NCBI GenBank assembly: GCA_965220955.1
Contig: CBDCRK010000004.1
Span: 26,394 to 90,393 of the forward strand
From: CBDCRK01 sp965220955
GTDB taxonomy: Bacteria; Desulfobacterota; Binatia; Bin18; CBDCRK01
Length of the DNA stretch: 64,000 bases
Direction: 5' to 3'
The notes below the pieces were generated by a model that was not told the DNA's origin, did not search any database, and saw only the letters and a program-made list of their open reading frames with translations. Positions 16,167 through 24,706 of the stretch are shown here, piece after piece (the stretch's first letter is position 1; every line of letters begins with the position of its first letter). Both the position numbers and the translations under genes were made by a program.

Positions 16167-17507
16167 ATGCCTATAGCTGAAACAGACAACCATCGTACGG
16201 TTCGTGGTCTCTATGACTTTATTAGTGATAACCTATACCTGAACCGGCCTGACCTGGAGGTCGAGGGAGAAAAATTTAACTCGGCCCTTCTTTTTAGCCT
16301 CCTTACTGCCCTCATTGGCGGCAAGGAGCTTATCATTGGCGAGCCTGGATTAGGGAAGACTACTTCTGCCGAATACGCCTGCGCGCTTCTTTACCGTATT
16401 CCGCTAGCTGTGCTCTGGGGAAGCGAGATTGCCGGGCATCCCGAGCAGACGGAGGAGAAGATTGTGGGTCGGCCTGATCTAGGCAAGCTCAACCGTGGTG
16501 AGGAGCAGGTAGTATGGAGCAACTTTGCTCAACTCCCAGTGAAGATTGTTGACGAGATCAACCGTTTGCCGGAGACCAAGCAGAGCCTTATCTTGGATGG
16601 TGTGGACCGGGGAAACTGGGAGTACCTGAGCCATCTTCTTCTCCACGAGGAATACTGCTTCTTTGCGACTGCCAACTACCAAGACCCAGGGGCGCAGACA
16701 CTGATTCCTCCACTGCTCGACCGCTTTGATGTCACAGTGGAGTCTAAGCATCCGGGTGCTAACCTCTCCTTTCTCATTGGCCAGCAAGAGAGGAAAGATT
16801 ATCTCTTGCGCGACCCCGAGTGCGAGCAAGAGTTCTATGCGGTAATCTTAGACAAAATCGCACCAGCAGATAAGGAACCCAGACTGGAGGAGGTTGGTGG
16901 GCGCTTTGCCAAGCTGCTGCGCGAGCAGCATAGCTTAGTCACCCTGGGTAAAGAGGAACGGCAGGCGCTACGCACAGAGATCGGCGGCATAGAGTTCAGC
17001 CTTGAGGCCAATGCTTTTATGCGCACGGTCCTGGCCGAGATTTCCTTTTGCTGCATGTACGGGCAAAGGCGCTCCAATGAGGAATGCCCAGAGGGCTGTC
17101 ACTATACCGGCTACCTCTGCTACCAGGTGCGCAACTGTGCCTCGAACCGCTTACCGACCTCGCTACGCAAGTATGCCCAGGCTCTGGCTTGGCTATTAAA
17201 AAACAGTCGGGTCGAGGCCGAGCATGTGCATCAGGTGCTGCCTTATGTTATGGCTCACCGAGTACAATGGCGGGATACCTATGTTTCCACTCGGGAGCGT
17301 GAGGAGCGCCGCGACCCCCTGCAGATTTACCTGGCCAAGCAAGCGGTCTCTGAGATCTGGCACCGCTTTGCTGAACAGCGTCAGGAGATTCAGGCCGCCC
17401 TGGCTAGGGCTGGCCGTATTCTAACGGGGGAGGATCTTAAGCCTCTAGAGGGAGACCATCCGGTATATGCCGAGATCAAGCGGGATTTGGGGAGCGAAGG
17501 ACCATGA
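16167..17507 (+). CDS. MoxR-like AAA+ ATPase
   Basis: A 446-residue AAA+ protein with Walker A GEPGLGKTT (58-66), Walker B VKIVDE (125-130), sensor-like FFATANYQDPG (165-175) and arginine-finger region LLDRFDVTVE, as in the MoxR branch. After the ATPase core is an unusual Cys cluster (CCMYG...CPEGC...YLCYQVRNC, about 294-324) that could bind zinc or an Fe-S cluster. It is first of three genes joined by two ATGA overlaps, with the VWA gene last. MoxR proteins usually remodel partners through a VWA protein, so the operon makes functional sense. Confidence 0.85.
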   Translation: MPIAETDNHRTVRGLYDFISDNLYLNRPDLEVEGEKFNSALLFSLLTALIGGKELIIGEPGLGKTTSAEYACALLYRIPLAVLWGSEIAGHPEQTEEKIVGRPDLGKLNRGEEQVVWSNFAQLPVKIVDEINRLPETKQSLILDGVDRGNWEYLSHLLLHEEYCFFATANYQDPGAQTLIPPLLDRFDVTVESKHPGANLSFLIGQQERKDYLLRDPECEQEFYAVILDKIAPADKEPRLEEVGGRFAKLLREQHSLVTLGKEERQALRTEIGGIEFSLEANAFMRTVLAEISFCCMYGQRRSNEECPEGCHYTGYLCYQVRNCASNRLPTSLRKYAQALAWLLKNSRVEAEHVHQVLPYVMAHRVQWRDTYVSTREREERRDPLQIYLAKQAVSEIWHRFAEQRQEIQAALARAGRILTGEDLKPLEGDHPVYAEIKRDLGSEGP

Positions 17508-18190
17508 TCAATCCATTCCGTGAATTTCAGGGCTACCAGGGAAAAGAGAGAGAAATTCCTCTGGACCGCATTATTGCAGCCAAGGACCTTATTCTGGATC
17601 AGTTAGTCACCGGGTATCACAAGCTGGTAGAAGCTGAGGTGCATAACCTGGTCTGGATGGTCGAGCATGGCACGCTCTTGCGGGTATATGCTGCGGCTGA
17701 GAAGGCCATTACTGAGCTTAGCTTTACTGTGGAGGATATTGAGGACTTTTGCTTTGCCCTGGAGAATGCTCAGCGTTTTCCCTTTGCCTTGGGCGGACCC
17801 TCTGGCCTTTACCTCTCCGCTCTCTGCAACCGGGTAGAGTCTCCAGAGATCACGCTTAGGCTGACTGGACTCAAGAGCCGGGTGCACTTGCTTGGCTACC
17901 GACTACCAGAGGGCAAGCGGCTCACTATAGAGGGGAGTTGTGGAGATTTCGTTGGCGCCGCTATGGAAGGTGGGGAAATTATTGTACAAGGGAGCACTGG
18001 CAATTGGACAGCCGTCGGCCTGAGGCGGGGGAAGATTACCATTCAGGGAAATACTGGTGAACGCACCGGCGAGTGGATGGAGGGTGGGGAACTCCACGTA
18101 GGAGGACGGATTGGCAGCCTTGGCCGGGTAGACAATGGCAAAGTCTATGTGGGAGAAAGGCAAGTTGCTCCAGTAAAGGAAACAACATGA
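17504..18190 (+). CDS. GXGXG/FwdC-like beta-helix protein between AAA and VWA genes
   Basis: A 228-residue protein. The first 135 residues are alpha-helical and not recognised (VHNLVWMVEHGTLLRVY). From about 140 onward there are regular turns: GSCGDFVGAAMEGGEIIVQG, GSTGNWTAVGLRRGKITIQG, GNTGERTGEWMEGGELHVGG, GRIGSLGRVDNGKVYVG. These resemble the right-handed beta-helix (GXGXG) repeats of glutamate synthase alpha and formylmethanofuran dehydrogenase subunit C. It is translationally coupled to both neighbours (ATGA at 17504 and 18187). It may be the client or adaptor of the AAA-VWA pair; that is inference. Confidence 0.65.
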   Translation: MINPFREFQGYQGKEREIPLDRIIAAKDLILDQLVTGYHKLVEAEVHNLVWMVEHGTLLRVYAAAEKAITELSFTVEDIEDFCFALENAQRFPFALGGPSGLYLSALCNRVESPEITLRLTGLKSRVHLLGYRLPEGKRLTIEGSCGDFVGAAMEGGEIIVQGSTGNWTAVGLRRGKITIQGNTGERTGEWMEGGELHVGGRIGSLGRVDNGKVYVGERQVAPVKETT

Positions 18191-19758
18191 ATCTCCAGGA
18201 AATTATTGCCGATATGTGGCCGCGGGTGCGGCGCAAGCATTTCTTTCCAGAACTACCTATGCCCCAGGTGGGAGAGAGTGAAAAGAAGGCCGCGGTTGAG
18301 ATGAAAAATAAGCAGATTGTTGTGGACGCGGCCTTCTGTGAGCAGCTTGCCGCCAACATGCCCATAGAGGAGGTTGTGGAAGCATCCCTTGACCACGGAG
18401 TCGCCCACTACACCCGTTGTCCTTGGGACTTTGCTACCCACCTGCGACTTCATGCGGCAGCCAAAGAAGTGCTCAAAGAACCAGACATGGCACAGCGAGC
18501 TACCGACACCTTTATTGACGCAGTTGCAGACACTTATTGTGTCAAGGAGTTGGAGACGGCATTACCCAAGCTTTATCAACACATTGAGCGCAACCCGCTT
18601 GACGAGGTTATGACTGCTCTTTACAGCCGCATCTGGGGGGTTGACCTTGAGGGCTCTGGTCCAGAGGCGCTTATCCGCCGACTTTCTCGCATCCCCTATC
18701 TTGATCGGTCAAAATGGGAGCAGAGCTTGCGCCGTTTCTGCCAGCTTATTCGTCCACTTTTGGAAGAGGAAAAACAGCAGGAGCAGGGAATGTCCTCGGC
18801 TCCGCTGGGTCAGCATGGCCTGGCCGGGCACTCCCAAAGCGAGGTGGATCAGGGACTTAGGGAGTTTGCTCAGAATACAGCCAATCCGCGGCAGTTCCGG
18901 GAGACCGTGTCCGATTTTGCCGAGGAACTGGCCGAGATGGGCTATGCCACAGAACAAGAGGGAATGGGACGCGGACGGGGCAAAGAAGTTGATACCGACA
19001 TTCTCTATTACATGAAGTTGGCGGAGAGGTACCATCTGCCCGTGCACAAGGCACCACAGCAGAAGAGTAGCTCTTATGATCCCTATGCGCACACCCCTTG
19101 GGAGTTGGGCAAACCTATTCAGGACATTGACGTATGGACAAGCTTTGGCAAGATCTTGCCAGGAATAACCCAGACCTGGATACGCCGGCAGGGAGAAACA
19201 GTGGGCCGTCGTGAGGGCGTGCCTGATTGTATTATAGTTATTGACTCTTCGGGTAGCATGACGAATCCCAGGCATCTTCTCAGTCATGCCATTCTGGGGG
19301 CCGGGTGCGCTTGCGAAGCCTACCTACGCGCTGGGGCTGAGGTGGCGGTATATAACTTCAGCGATGCCCCCAAGGGAGGAAGGCTGCTACTTGACTTTAC
19401 TGATGACCGCAAGCGCATCTACCAAGCGCTCTGCCGCTACTTTGGTGGGGGAACTGCGCTTGCTCTGGAAGAGCTGGAAGGTCTCCGCCACAGAGCCCGC
19501 CGTGCTGCTCCCGATGTTTTCCTGATCACCGATATGCAGATCACCAACCTGGAAACGGTTATTGCCTATCTTTCTCAGCTGGAGGGTCGCCTCACTGCGG
19601 TCCACATTGGCGAAACGACCTCTGCTCTGCAGTTTAAGAAGGCTACTGCCGGGTGGAAGAATGTCAACGTGTTTGCTGTTAACCGGCGAGAGGACATCCC
19701 GCGGATCATCCTTGGCCAGGTCAAAGAGTACCTGTACGTTGGACAACTTCGCAAGTAA
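18187..19758 (+). CDS. VWA-domain protein of the MoxR-like operon
   Basis: From the ATG at 18187 (ATGA overlap) the product is 523 residues. The N-terminal two thirds are helical and include HGVAHYTRCPWDF and a Met/Gln/Gly-rich linker (EEEKQQEQGMSSAPLGQHG). The C-terminal VWA domain has the MIDAS motif DSSGSM (353-358), the distant Thr in GGGTALALEELEG and the Asp in FLITDMQI. Such proteins usually bind ligands through a metal and are partnered by MoxR ATPases. No membrane segment or signal peptide is visible, so it is cytosolic. Confidence 0.85.
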   Translation: MNLQEIIADMWPRVRRKHFFPELPMPQVGESEKKAAVEMKNKQIVVDAAFCEQLAANMPIEEVVEASLDHGVAHYTRCPWDFATHLRLHAAAKEVLKEPDMAQRATDTFIDAVADTYCVKELETALPKLYQHIERNPLDEVMTALYSRIWGVDLEGSGPEALIRRLSRIPYLDRSKWEQSLRRFCQLIRPLLEEEKQQEQGMSSAPLGQHGLAGHSQSEVDQGLREFAQNTANPRQFRETVSDFAEELAEMGYATEQEGMGRGRGKEVDTDILYYMKLAERYHLPVHKAPQQKSSSYDPYAHTPWELGKPIQDIDVWTSFGKILPGITQTWIRRQGETVGRREGVPDCIIVIDSSGSMTNPRHLLSHAILGAGCACEAYLRAGAEVAVYNFSDAPKGGRLLLDFTDDRKRIYQALCRYFGGGTALALEELEGLRHRARRAAPDVFLITDMQITNLETVIAYLSQLEGRLTAVHIGETTSALQFKKATAGWKNVNVFAVNRREDIPRIILGQVKEYLYVGQLRK

Positions 19759-19860
19759 GCGGGGCAGAGACAGAGAGTCGAGACAGAGATAGATTTCTTG
19801 ACGCTAGGATAGCAATGAGTATAAAATACTGTTCAATTTCGCAGAAAGGAGGGTAAAATT

Positions 19861-20967
19861 ATGGCAGAATATCGTATCATTTCGGGGGATTCACACTTTG
19901 TTGAACCCCCCAACATGTGGGCGGAGCGCATTGATCCAAAATTCCGTGACAAGGCCCCGCACACAAAACGAGGGCATGAGGATAAAGAGGGGGAATTTTT
20001 TGTCTGTGAAAACATTAATCCCATACAGGTAGCCGGGTTTTTTGGTTCGGGCAAAAGCGCTGAGGAGTTACCTGAGCACGTCAAAAAAGGATTTGAGGTC
20101 GCACCCAAGAGCATATGGGACCCGGCCGAGCGGCTCAAAGAGCAAGATGCCGATGGAGTAAGTGCTGAAGTGCTCTACACCTCCATGGGTATGCTCCTCT
20201 TTGGTCTCGATGATGCCGAGCTCAGGGCGGCCAGCTTTCGGGCATTCAACGACTATGCGGCCGAGTACTGCAGCTATGATCCCAAGCGGCTCATTGGGCT
20301 GGGGGCGATCACACTGGAGGACATTCCGGCGGCAGTGGCAGAGCTGGAGCGTATTGCCAAGAAGGGACTGCATGGAACACTGATTTGGGGAGCTCCACCC
20401 GAAGACAAGCCCTATAGCCTAGCCGACTATGACCCCTTCTGGGCAGCCGCTCAGGATCTGGATATGCCCCTAAGCCTCCACATTCTCACCGGACGAGGCG
20501 GAGTACGGTTTGACTTGCGTCGCGTGTTGTTTGGCTACATGAGGCTACCCCAGGAAATCCAGCTAACCTTTGCCGATATTATTACCGGAGGGGTGCTGGA
20601 GCGTTTTCCGCGTCTCAAGCTGGTGTCGGCCGAGAATGACATTTCTTGGGTACCTCACTTCATGTATCGGTTGGATCATGCCTATGATCGACTGCGGCAT
20701 TTTGAGGGGCTGAGCCTGCCCATGATGCCCAGCGAGTATATGAAGCGTAATGTAGTGGCCACCTTCCAGTTTGAGACTACCAATGTAAACTTCACCCGGC
20801 AGATTTTTGGGGCGGAGAATATTATGTGGTCGTCGGACTATCCTCACACCGACTCTCCCTGGCCCCGCTCTCGGGATATCATTGATGAGGCTTTTAAGGG
20901 TATTCCTGAGGCGGATGTGCAGAAGATTGTGGGCGGCAATGTTGCCCGCTTCTATGGAGTCAGTTAG
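19861..20967 (+). CDS. Amidohydrolase_2 family metal-dependent hydrolase (copy 1)
   Basis: The 368-residue protein starts MAEYRIISGDSHFVEPPNMW, the N-terminal D-x-H-like site of Amidohydro_2 enzymes. It continues with LSLHILTGRGG (metal or substrate His), SAENDISWVPHFMYRLDHAY and WSSDYPHTDSPWPRS (catalytic Asp). Homologues include decarboxylases and hydrolases of aromatic or cyclic compounds. A near-identical copy follows 34 bp downstream. The ribosome site AAAGGAGGGT is strong. Its place beside CoA-ester genes suggests a ring-cleavage or degradation role, which is inference. Confidence 0.88.
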   Translation: MAEYRIISGDSHFVEPPNMWAERIDPKFRDKAPHTKRGHEDKEGEFFVCENINPIQVAGFFGSGKSAEELPEHVKKGFEVAPKSIWDPAERLKEQDADGVSAEVLYTSMGMLLFGLDDAELRAASFRAFNDYAAEYCSYDPKRLIGLGAITLEDIPAAVAELERIAKKGLHGTLIWGAPPEDKPYSLADYDPFWAAAQDLDMPLSLHILTGRGGVRFDLRRVLFGYMRLPQEIQLTFADIITGGVLERFPRLKLVSAENDISWVPHFMYRLDHAYDRLRHFEGLSLPMMPSEYMKRNVVATFQFETTNVNFTRQIFGAENIMWSSDYPHTDSPWPRSRDIIDEAFKGIPEADVQKIVGGNVARFYGVS

Positions 20968-21001
20968 CAGCGGGTAAGCAATACAAAAGGAGGGTGGAAA
21001 C

Positions 21002-22108
21002 ATGGCAGAGTATCGCATTATTTCAGGGGATTCACACTTTGTTGAGCCTCCGAACATGTGGGCGGAACGCATGGACTCCAAATTTCGTGACAAGGCCCCG
21101 CATACAGTACAGGGACATGAGGGCCAAGAGGGGGAGTTTTTTATCTGTGAGAACGTTAGCCCCATTCCGGTCGCAGGGTTTTTTGGCTCGGGTAAAAGCG
21201 CTGAGGAGCTTCCCGAACACCGCAAGCGGGGATTCGAGGTGGCACCCAAAAGTGTGTGGGACCCGGCCGAGCGGCTCAAAGAACAGGACGTTGATGGAGT
21301 AAGTGCTGAGGTGCTCTACACCTCCATGGGTATGCTTCTTTTTGGCCTGGACGATGGGGAGCTAAGGGCAGCCTGTTTTCGGGCTTTTAACGACTATGCA
21401 GCCGAGTATTGCAGCTATGATCCCAAGCGGCTTATCGGCCTTGGAGTAATCTCGCTAGAGGATATTCCCGCAGCAATGGCAGAACTGGAGCGCATTGCCA
21501 AGAAGGGACTGCATGGAGCACTGATTTGGGGAGTCCCACCGGAAGACAAGCCCTATAGCCTGCCCGACTATGACCCCTTCTGGGCCGCAGCCCAGGACCT
21601 GGACATGCCTCTAAGCCTCCATATCATTACCAGCCGCAAAGGACTGCAATTCGACCCACGCCGGGTGCTGTATCGCTACATGAGGCTGCCCCAGGAGGTC
21701 CAGCTCTCCTTTGCCGACCTAATTACGGGCGGAGTGCCCGAGCGCTTTCCGCGTCTTAAGCTGGTGTCGGCAGAAAACGACATCTCTTGGATTCCTCACT
21801 TCATGTATCGGCTAGACCATGCCTATGATCGACTGCGGCACTTTGAAGGGCTGAGCCTGCCCATGATGCCCAGTGAGTATATGCAACGCAATGTGACGGC
21901 TACTTTCCAGTTTGAGACTACCAATGTGGATTTCACCCGGCAAATTTTTGGGGCGAAGAATATTGTGTGGTCATCGGATTATCCACACACGGACTCTACC
22001 TGGCCTCGCTCCAAGAATATGATTGCCGAGGCTTTCAAAGGCATGCCCGAAGAGGATGTGCAGAAGATTGTGGGTGGCAACGCTGCTCGCCTCTACGGCG
22101 TCAATTAG
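21002..22108 (+). CDS. Amidohydrolase_2 family metal-dependent hydrolase (copy 2)
   Basis: Same length (368) and nearly the same sequence as the gene before it, including MAEYRIISGDSHFVEPPNMW and WSSDYPHTDSTWPRS. Differences are mostly conservative, and one run differs clearly (TSRKGLQFDPRRVLYRY against TGRGGVRFDLRRVLFGY), which may shift substrate choice. The pair is a tandem duplication; even the ribosome-site region is alike. Metal-site His and Asp are kept, so both are probably active. Confidence 0.88.
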   Translation: MAEYRIISGDSHFVEPPNMWAERMDSKFRDKAPHTVQGHEGQEGEFFICENVSPIPVAGFFGSGKSAEELPEHRKRGFEVAPKSVWDPAERLKEQDVDGVSAEVLYTSMGMLLFGLDDGELRAACFRAFNDYAAEYCSYDPKRLIGLGVISLEDIPAAMAELERIAKKGLHGALIWGVPPEDKPYSLPDYDPFWAAAQDLDMPLSLHIITSRKGLQFDPRRVLYRYMRLPQEVQLSFADLITGGVPERFPRLKLVSAENDISWIPHFMYRLDHAYDRLRHFEGLSLPMMPSEYMQRNVTATFQFETTNVDFTRQIFGAKNIVWSSDYPHTDSTWPRSKNMIAEAFKGMPEEDVQKIVGGNAARLYGVN

Positions 22109-22138
22109 CGAATCATCCCGCCTGTACCTTGCCAGTTT

Positions 22139-22163
22139 AAGGGCAACCCTTGTGGTTGCCCTT
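22139..22163 (+). terminator. Hairpin after the amidohydrolase pair
   Basis: A 10-bp perfect stem AAGGGCAACC / GGTTGCCCTT with a 5-base loop, 31 bp after the stop of copy 2. The T tract is weak (CTTCT), so termination is likely but not certain. Confidence 0.6.
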
Positions 22164-22520
22164 CTCCACCCATACGAGCAAGCCGATTTACGTATTCAAG
22201 CCTGACCCTTGAGACACCCCTCCGATTATCTCTGCCTACTGCTCCGTCTCCTCCAACTCGTTTCTGATGTATTGAGTAGAGAACAATAGATGAGAAGCTG
22301 TTGGAAAAGCCTTGTTCAGGGAGGAGCGGGGAGATTTACAGCCGAGCGCTGAGGGAAATCCCCCCGCTCTATACGCGCCCCTACACGGGCTAGAGCAACA
22401 GGGCTACTTTCCCTTGGAGGCGGTTCTCGTTAGTATGTGCTGGCAATTTTACCAAAGAGTGCTCAATAGTCTTTCAATACGTCAGTCCCGGTGGGTCTGG
22501 CAATGCAAGAGGGAGGAGTT
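22164..22520. other. Intergenic region upstream of the CoA transferase
   Basis: About 360 bp with no convincing gene. No clear promoter, operator or repeat was identified. The GAGGGAGGAG ribosome site before the ATG at 22521 lies at its right edge. Confidence 0.4.
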
Positions 22521-23678
22521 ATGGGAGTCTTATCCGGTTACAAGATAGTCGAATTTGCAGGGATCGGTCCTGCCCCCATGTGTGCCATGTTGCTCTCGGA
22601 CATGGGGGCCGAGGTACTGCGGATTGACCGGGCCGAGGACGCGAGCCTGGGGATACCAACAGATTCCAAGTATAATCTGCTGGGACGTGGTCGCCGTTCG
22701 GTGGCAATCGATTTGAAGCGTAAGGAAGGCACTGAGGTTGGGCTCAAGCTGGTTGAGCAGGCCGATGCGCTGATTGAAGGGTTCCGCCCTGGCGTGATGG
22801 AACGCTTGGGACTTGGGCCAGAGCCATGTCAGGCTCGCAATCCTCGTCTGGTCTATGGGCGGATGACCGGCTGGGGCCAGGAAGGGCGGTTGGCCCCGGC
22901 GGTTGGCCACGATATCAACTACATTGCCTTGGTCGGGGCCCTGCACTCGATCGGGCGCAAAGGCGAAGCACCGGTTCCACCACTCAATCTGGTTGGCGAT
23001 TTCGGCGGCGGTGGTGTGTATCTTGCGCTGGGGGTAGTGGGCGCGCTACTAGAGGCGCAGAAGTCAGGCAAAGGCCAGGTGATCGACGTGGCCATGATCG
23101 ATGGGGCCGCTTCGTTAATGACTGCCATTTATGGGTTACGTGCGGCCGGGCGATGGACGGATCAACGGGGGGATAATATCCTGGACACCGGAGCCCATTA
23201 TTATAATGTGTACGAAACGCAGGATGGGAAATACATCTCCGTTGGTTCGATCGAGCCCAAGTTCTACACTGAGTTACTCCGCTTGACTGGACTGGAAAAT
23301 GAGGAGTTGCCCCGTCAGAATGATAAGCCTTCGTGGCCCACGTTCACAGAGCGATTGACGGCCATTTTCCGGACCAAGACCCGCGACGAATGGTGCGCTA
23401 TCCTGGAGGGAAGCGATGTATGCTTTGCCCCTGTTCTCAGCATGCAGGAGGCGCCCAGTCACCCCCATAACCGCGAGCGCGGGACCTTTATAGAACTCGA
23501 GGGTGTGGTGCAACCAGCCCCGGCTCCGCGATTCAGCCGCACTCCCAGCTCCATCCAGAGACCTCCGGCTAACCCAGGAGAGCATACCAAGGAGGCGCTG
23601 CGTGATTGGGGTTTTGATGCTTCGGAGCTAGAGCAGCTCCAGGGATGCGGCGCCATTGGCACCCGCACCCCGTCATAG
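22521..23678 (+). CDS. CaiB/BaiF CoA transferase, alpha-methylacyl-CoA racemase type
   Basis: From the ATG at 22521 (good GGAGGAG ribosome site) 385 residues. The start GVLSGYKIVEFAGIGPAPMC, then AMLLSDMGAEVLRIDR and SVAIDLKRKEG are typical. GHDINYIALVGAL holds the catalytic His and NLVGDFGGGGVYLALG the catalytic Asp of alpha-methylacyl-CoA racemases, which swap the stereochemistry of 2-methyl acyl-CoAs so that they can enter beta-oxidation. A CoA-transferase role is the alternative. It converges on the MaoC gene, next to the acyl-CoA dehydrogenase and thiolase cluster, which supports the racemase reading. Confidence 0.88.
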   Translation: MGVLSGYKIVEFAGIGPAPMCAMLLSDMGAEVLRIDRAEDASLGIPTDSKYNLLGRGRRSVAIDLKRKEGTEVGLKLVEQADALIEGFRPGVMERLGLGPEPCQARNPRLVYGRMTGWGQEGRLAPAVGHDINYIALVGALHSIGRKGEAPVPPLNLVGDFGGGGVYLALGVVGALLEAQKSGKGQVIDVAMIDGAASLMTAIYGLRAAGRWTDQRGDNILDTGAHYYNVYETQDGKYISVGSIEPKFYTELLRLTGLENEELPRQNDKPSWPTFTERLTAIFRTKTRDEWCAILEGSDVCFAPVLSMQEAPSHPHNRERGTFIELEGVVQPAPAPRFSRTPSSIQRPPANPGEHTKEALRDWGFDASELEQLQGCGAIGTRTPS

Positions 23679-23727
23679 TAGAATACGATTTGTCCTTTCA
23701 GTGGTTAGCAGCAGTGCTTTTGGGGGA

Positions 23728-23754
23728 AATGCGCCGGTCCTGTATCGGCGCATT
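23728..23754. terminator. Bidirectional hairpin between convergent genes
   Basis: A 9-bp stem AATGCGCCG / CGGCGCATT with a 9-base loop, between the stop of the CoA transferase and that of the MaoC gene. T-tract support is weak on both strands. Confidence 0.6.
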
Positions 23755-23756
23755 CA

Positions 23757-24191
23757 CTAGCTCCGTGAGGGTAGTGCAGCCTTAAAACCGCCCTGAATGG
23801 TGACCTGGCCCTTTTGGTTGGTCATCTGCAAATCACCTTCAATAATCTTATCCCCGTTCTCAGTGTCTTTCTTTGTCACCTTGCCGGTGCATGTCACCGT
23901 ATCGCCCGGCCACACCTGGGTGGCAAAGCGCACCTTATACTTGCGGAGATTTTCCCTACCCACATAGTCGGCAATGCACTTGCTGAGAAGACCAGCATTA
24001 AGCATCCCCATAGCAAAGACAGTGGGATATCCGGCGGTATCGGCAAACGTCTGGTCATGGTGGATGGGGTTAAAATCGCCCGAGGAACCAGCATAGCGGA
24101 CAAAATCGGTACGCGTCAAATTCTCCACTACAAAAGGGGTAATTTCATCCCCAACGTTCACATTCTCGTAGTACAACTTCTTGCCTGCCAT
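23757..24191 (-). CDS. MaoC-like hydratase
   Basis: A 144-residue hot-dog-fold protein with the hydratase-2 motif YAGSSGDFNPIHHDQTFADT (about 33-52); the Asp-His pair is the catalytic set for (R)-specific enoyl-CoA hydration. GMLNAGLLSKCIADYVGRENL and RFATQVWPGDTVTCTGKVT follow in the usual order. Length is normal for a single-domain form. It follows the FAS1-like dehydratase gene on the same strand (47 bp gap); the two may form a heterodimer, as split MaoC pairs do. Confidence 0.9.
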   Translation of the reverse strand: MAGKKLYYENVNVGDEITPFVVENLTRTDFVRYAGSSGDFNPIHHDQTFADTAGYPTVFAMGMLNAGLLSKCIADYVGRENLRKYKVRFATQVWPGDTVTCTGKVTKKDTENGDKIIEGDLQMTNQKGQVTIQGGFKAALPSRS

Positions 24192-24238
24192 AGTTCACCT
24201 CTTCTGACTTCTACTGCAATTGCAAAGCTCCCAATTTT

Positions 24239-24694
24239 CTAGCTCTGTACTGCCTGCCCAGTCTCAATGGTGGTTGAGCGGGTGAGTGCCACCAGGTCCC
24301 CTCTTTGGTTTTTGTATTCTGTCTCCATGATCACAAAGGTCATAGTACCACCTCGGGAGCCAGCTTTTTCGTACACATCAGTTACCCGGGTTATGGCTGT
24401 AAGCACGTCACCAGCATAGATTGGCTTGAGGTACTCAAACTCCTGCTCTCCGTGCAGTACACGACGTAAGTCCATCTGTACGTGGGGGCGGCCTTCCCCT
24501 TCATCCCAGTGAGCCAGAGTCATGAGAAAGGTTGGTGGGATCATGACCCCCCCAACTTCTTTCTTGGCATGCTCCAGGTCATAATAGATAGGGTTGGGAT
24601 CTTTGATAGATTTGGCAAATTCCCGGATTTTCCCGTATTCCATGTGCATAGGGATAGGCTTGCCGGCTTTGCCAATGTCACTCTTGTCTGCCAT
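24239..24694 (-). CDS. MaoC N-terminal/FAS1-like dehydratase-domain protein
   Basis: A 151-residue hot-dog-fold protein. It resembles the N-terminal half of MaoC dehydratases (PMHMEYGKIREFAKSIKDPN, then IPPTFLMTLAHWDEG and RVLHGEQEFEYLKPIYAGD). It lacks the D-x4-H catalytic motif of the neighbour, so it is probably the structural partner of the hydratase encoded next. It lies 12 bp downstream of the acyl-CoA dehydrogenase gene in one minus-strand operon. Confidence 0.85.
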   Translation of the reverse strand: MADKSDIGKAGKPIPMHMEYGKIREFAKSIKDPNPIYYDLEHAKKEVGGVMIPPTFLMTLAHWDEGEGRPHVQMDLRRVLHGEQEFEYLKPIYAGDVLTAITRVTDVYEKAGSRGGTMTFVIMETEYKNQRGDLVALTRSTTIETGQAVQS

Positions 24695-24706
24695 GAGGTA
24701 CCTCCG

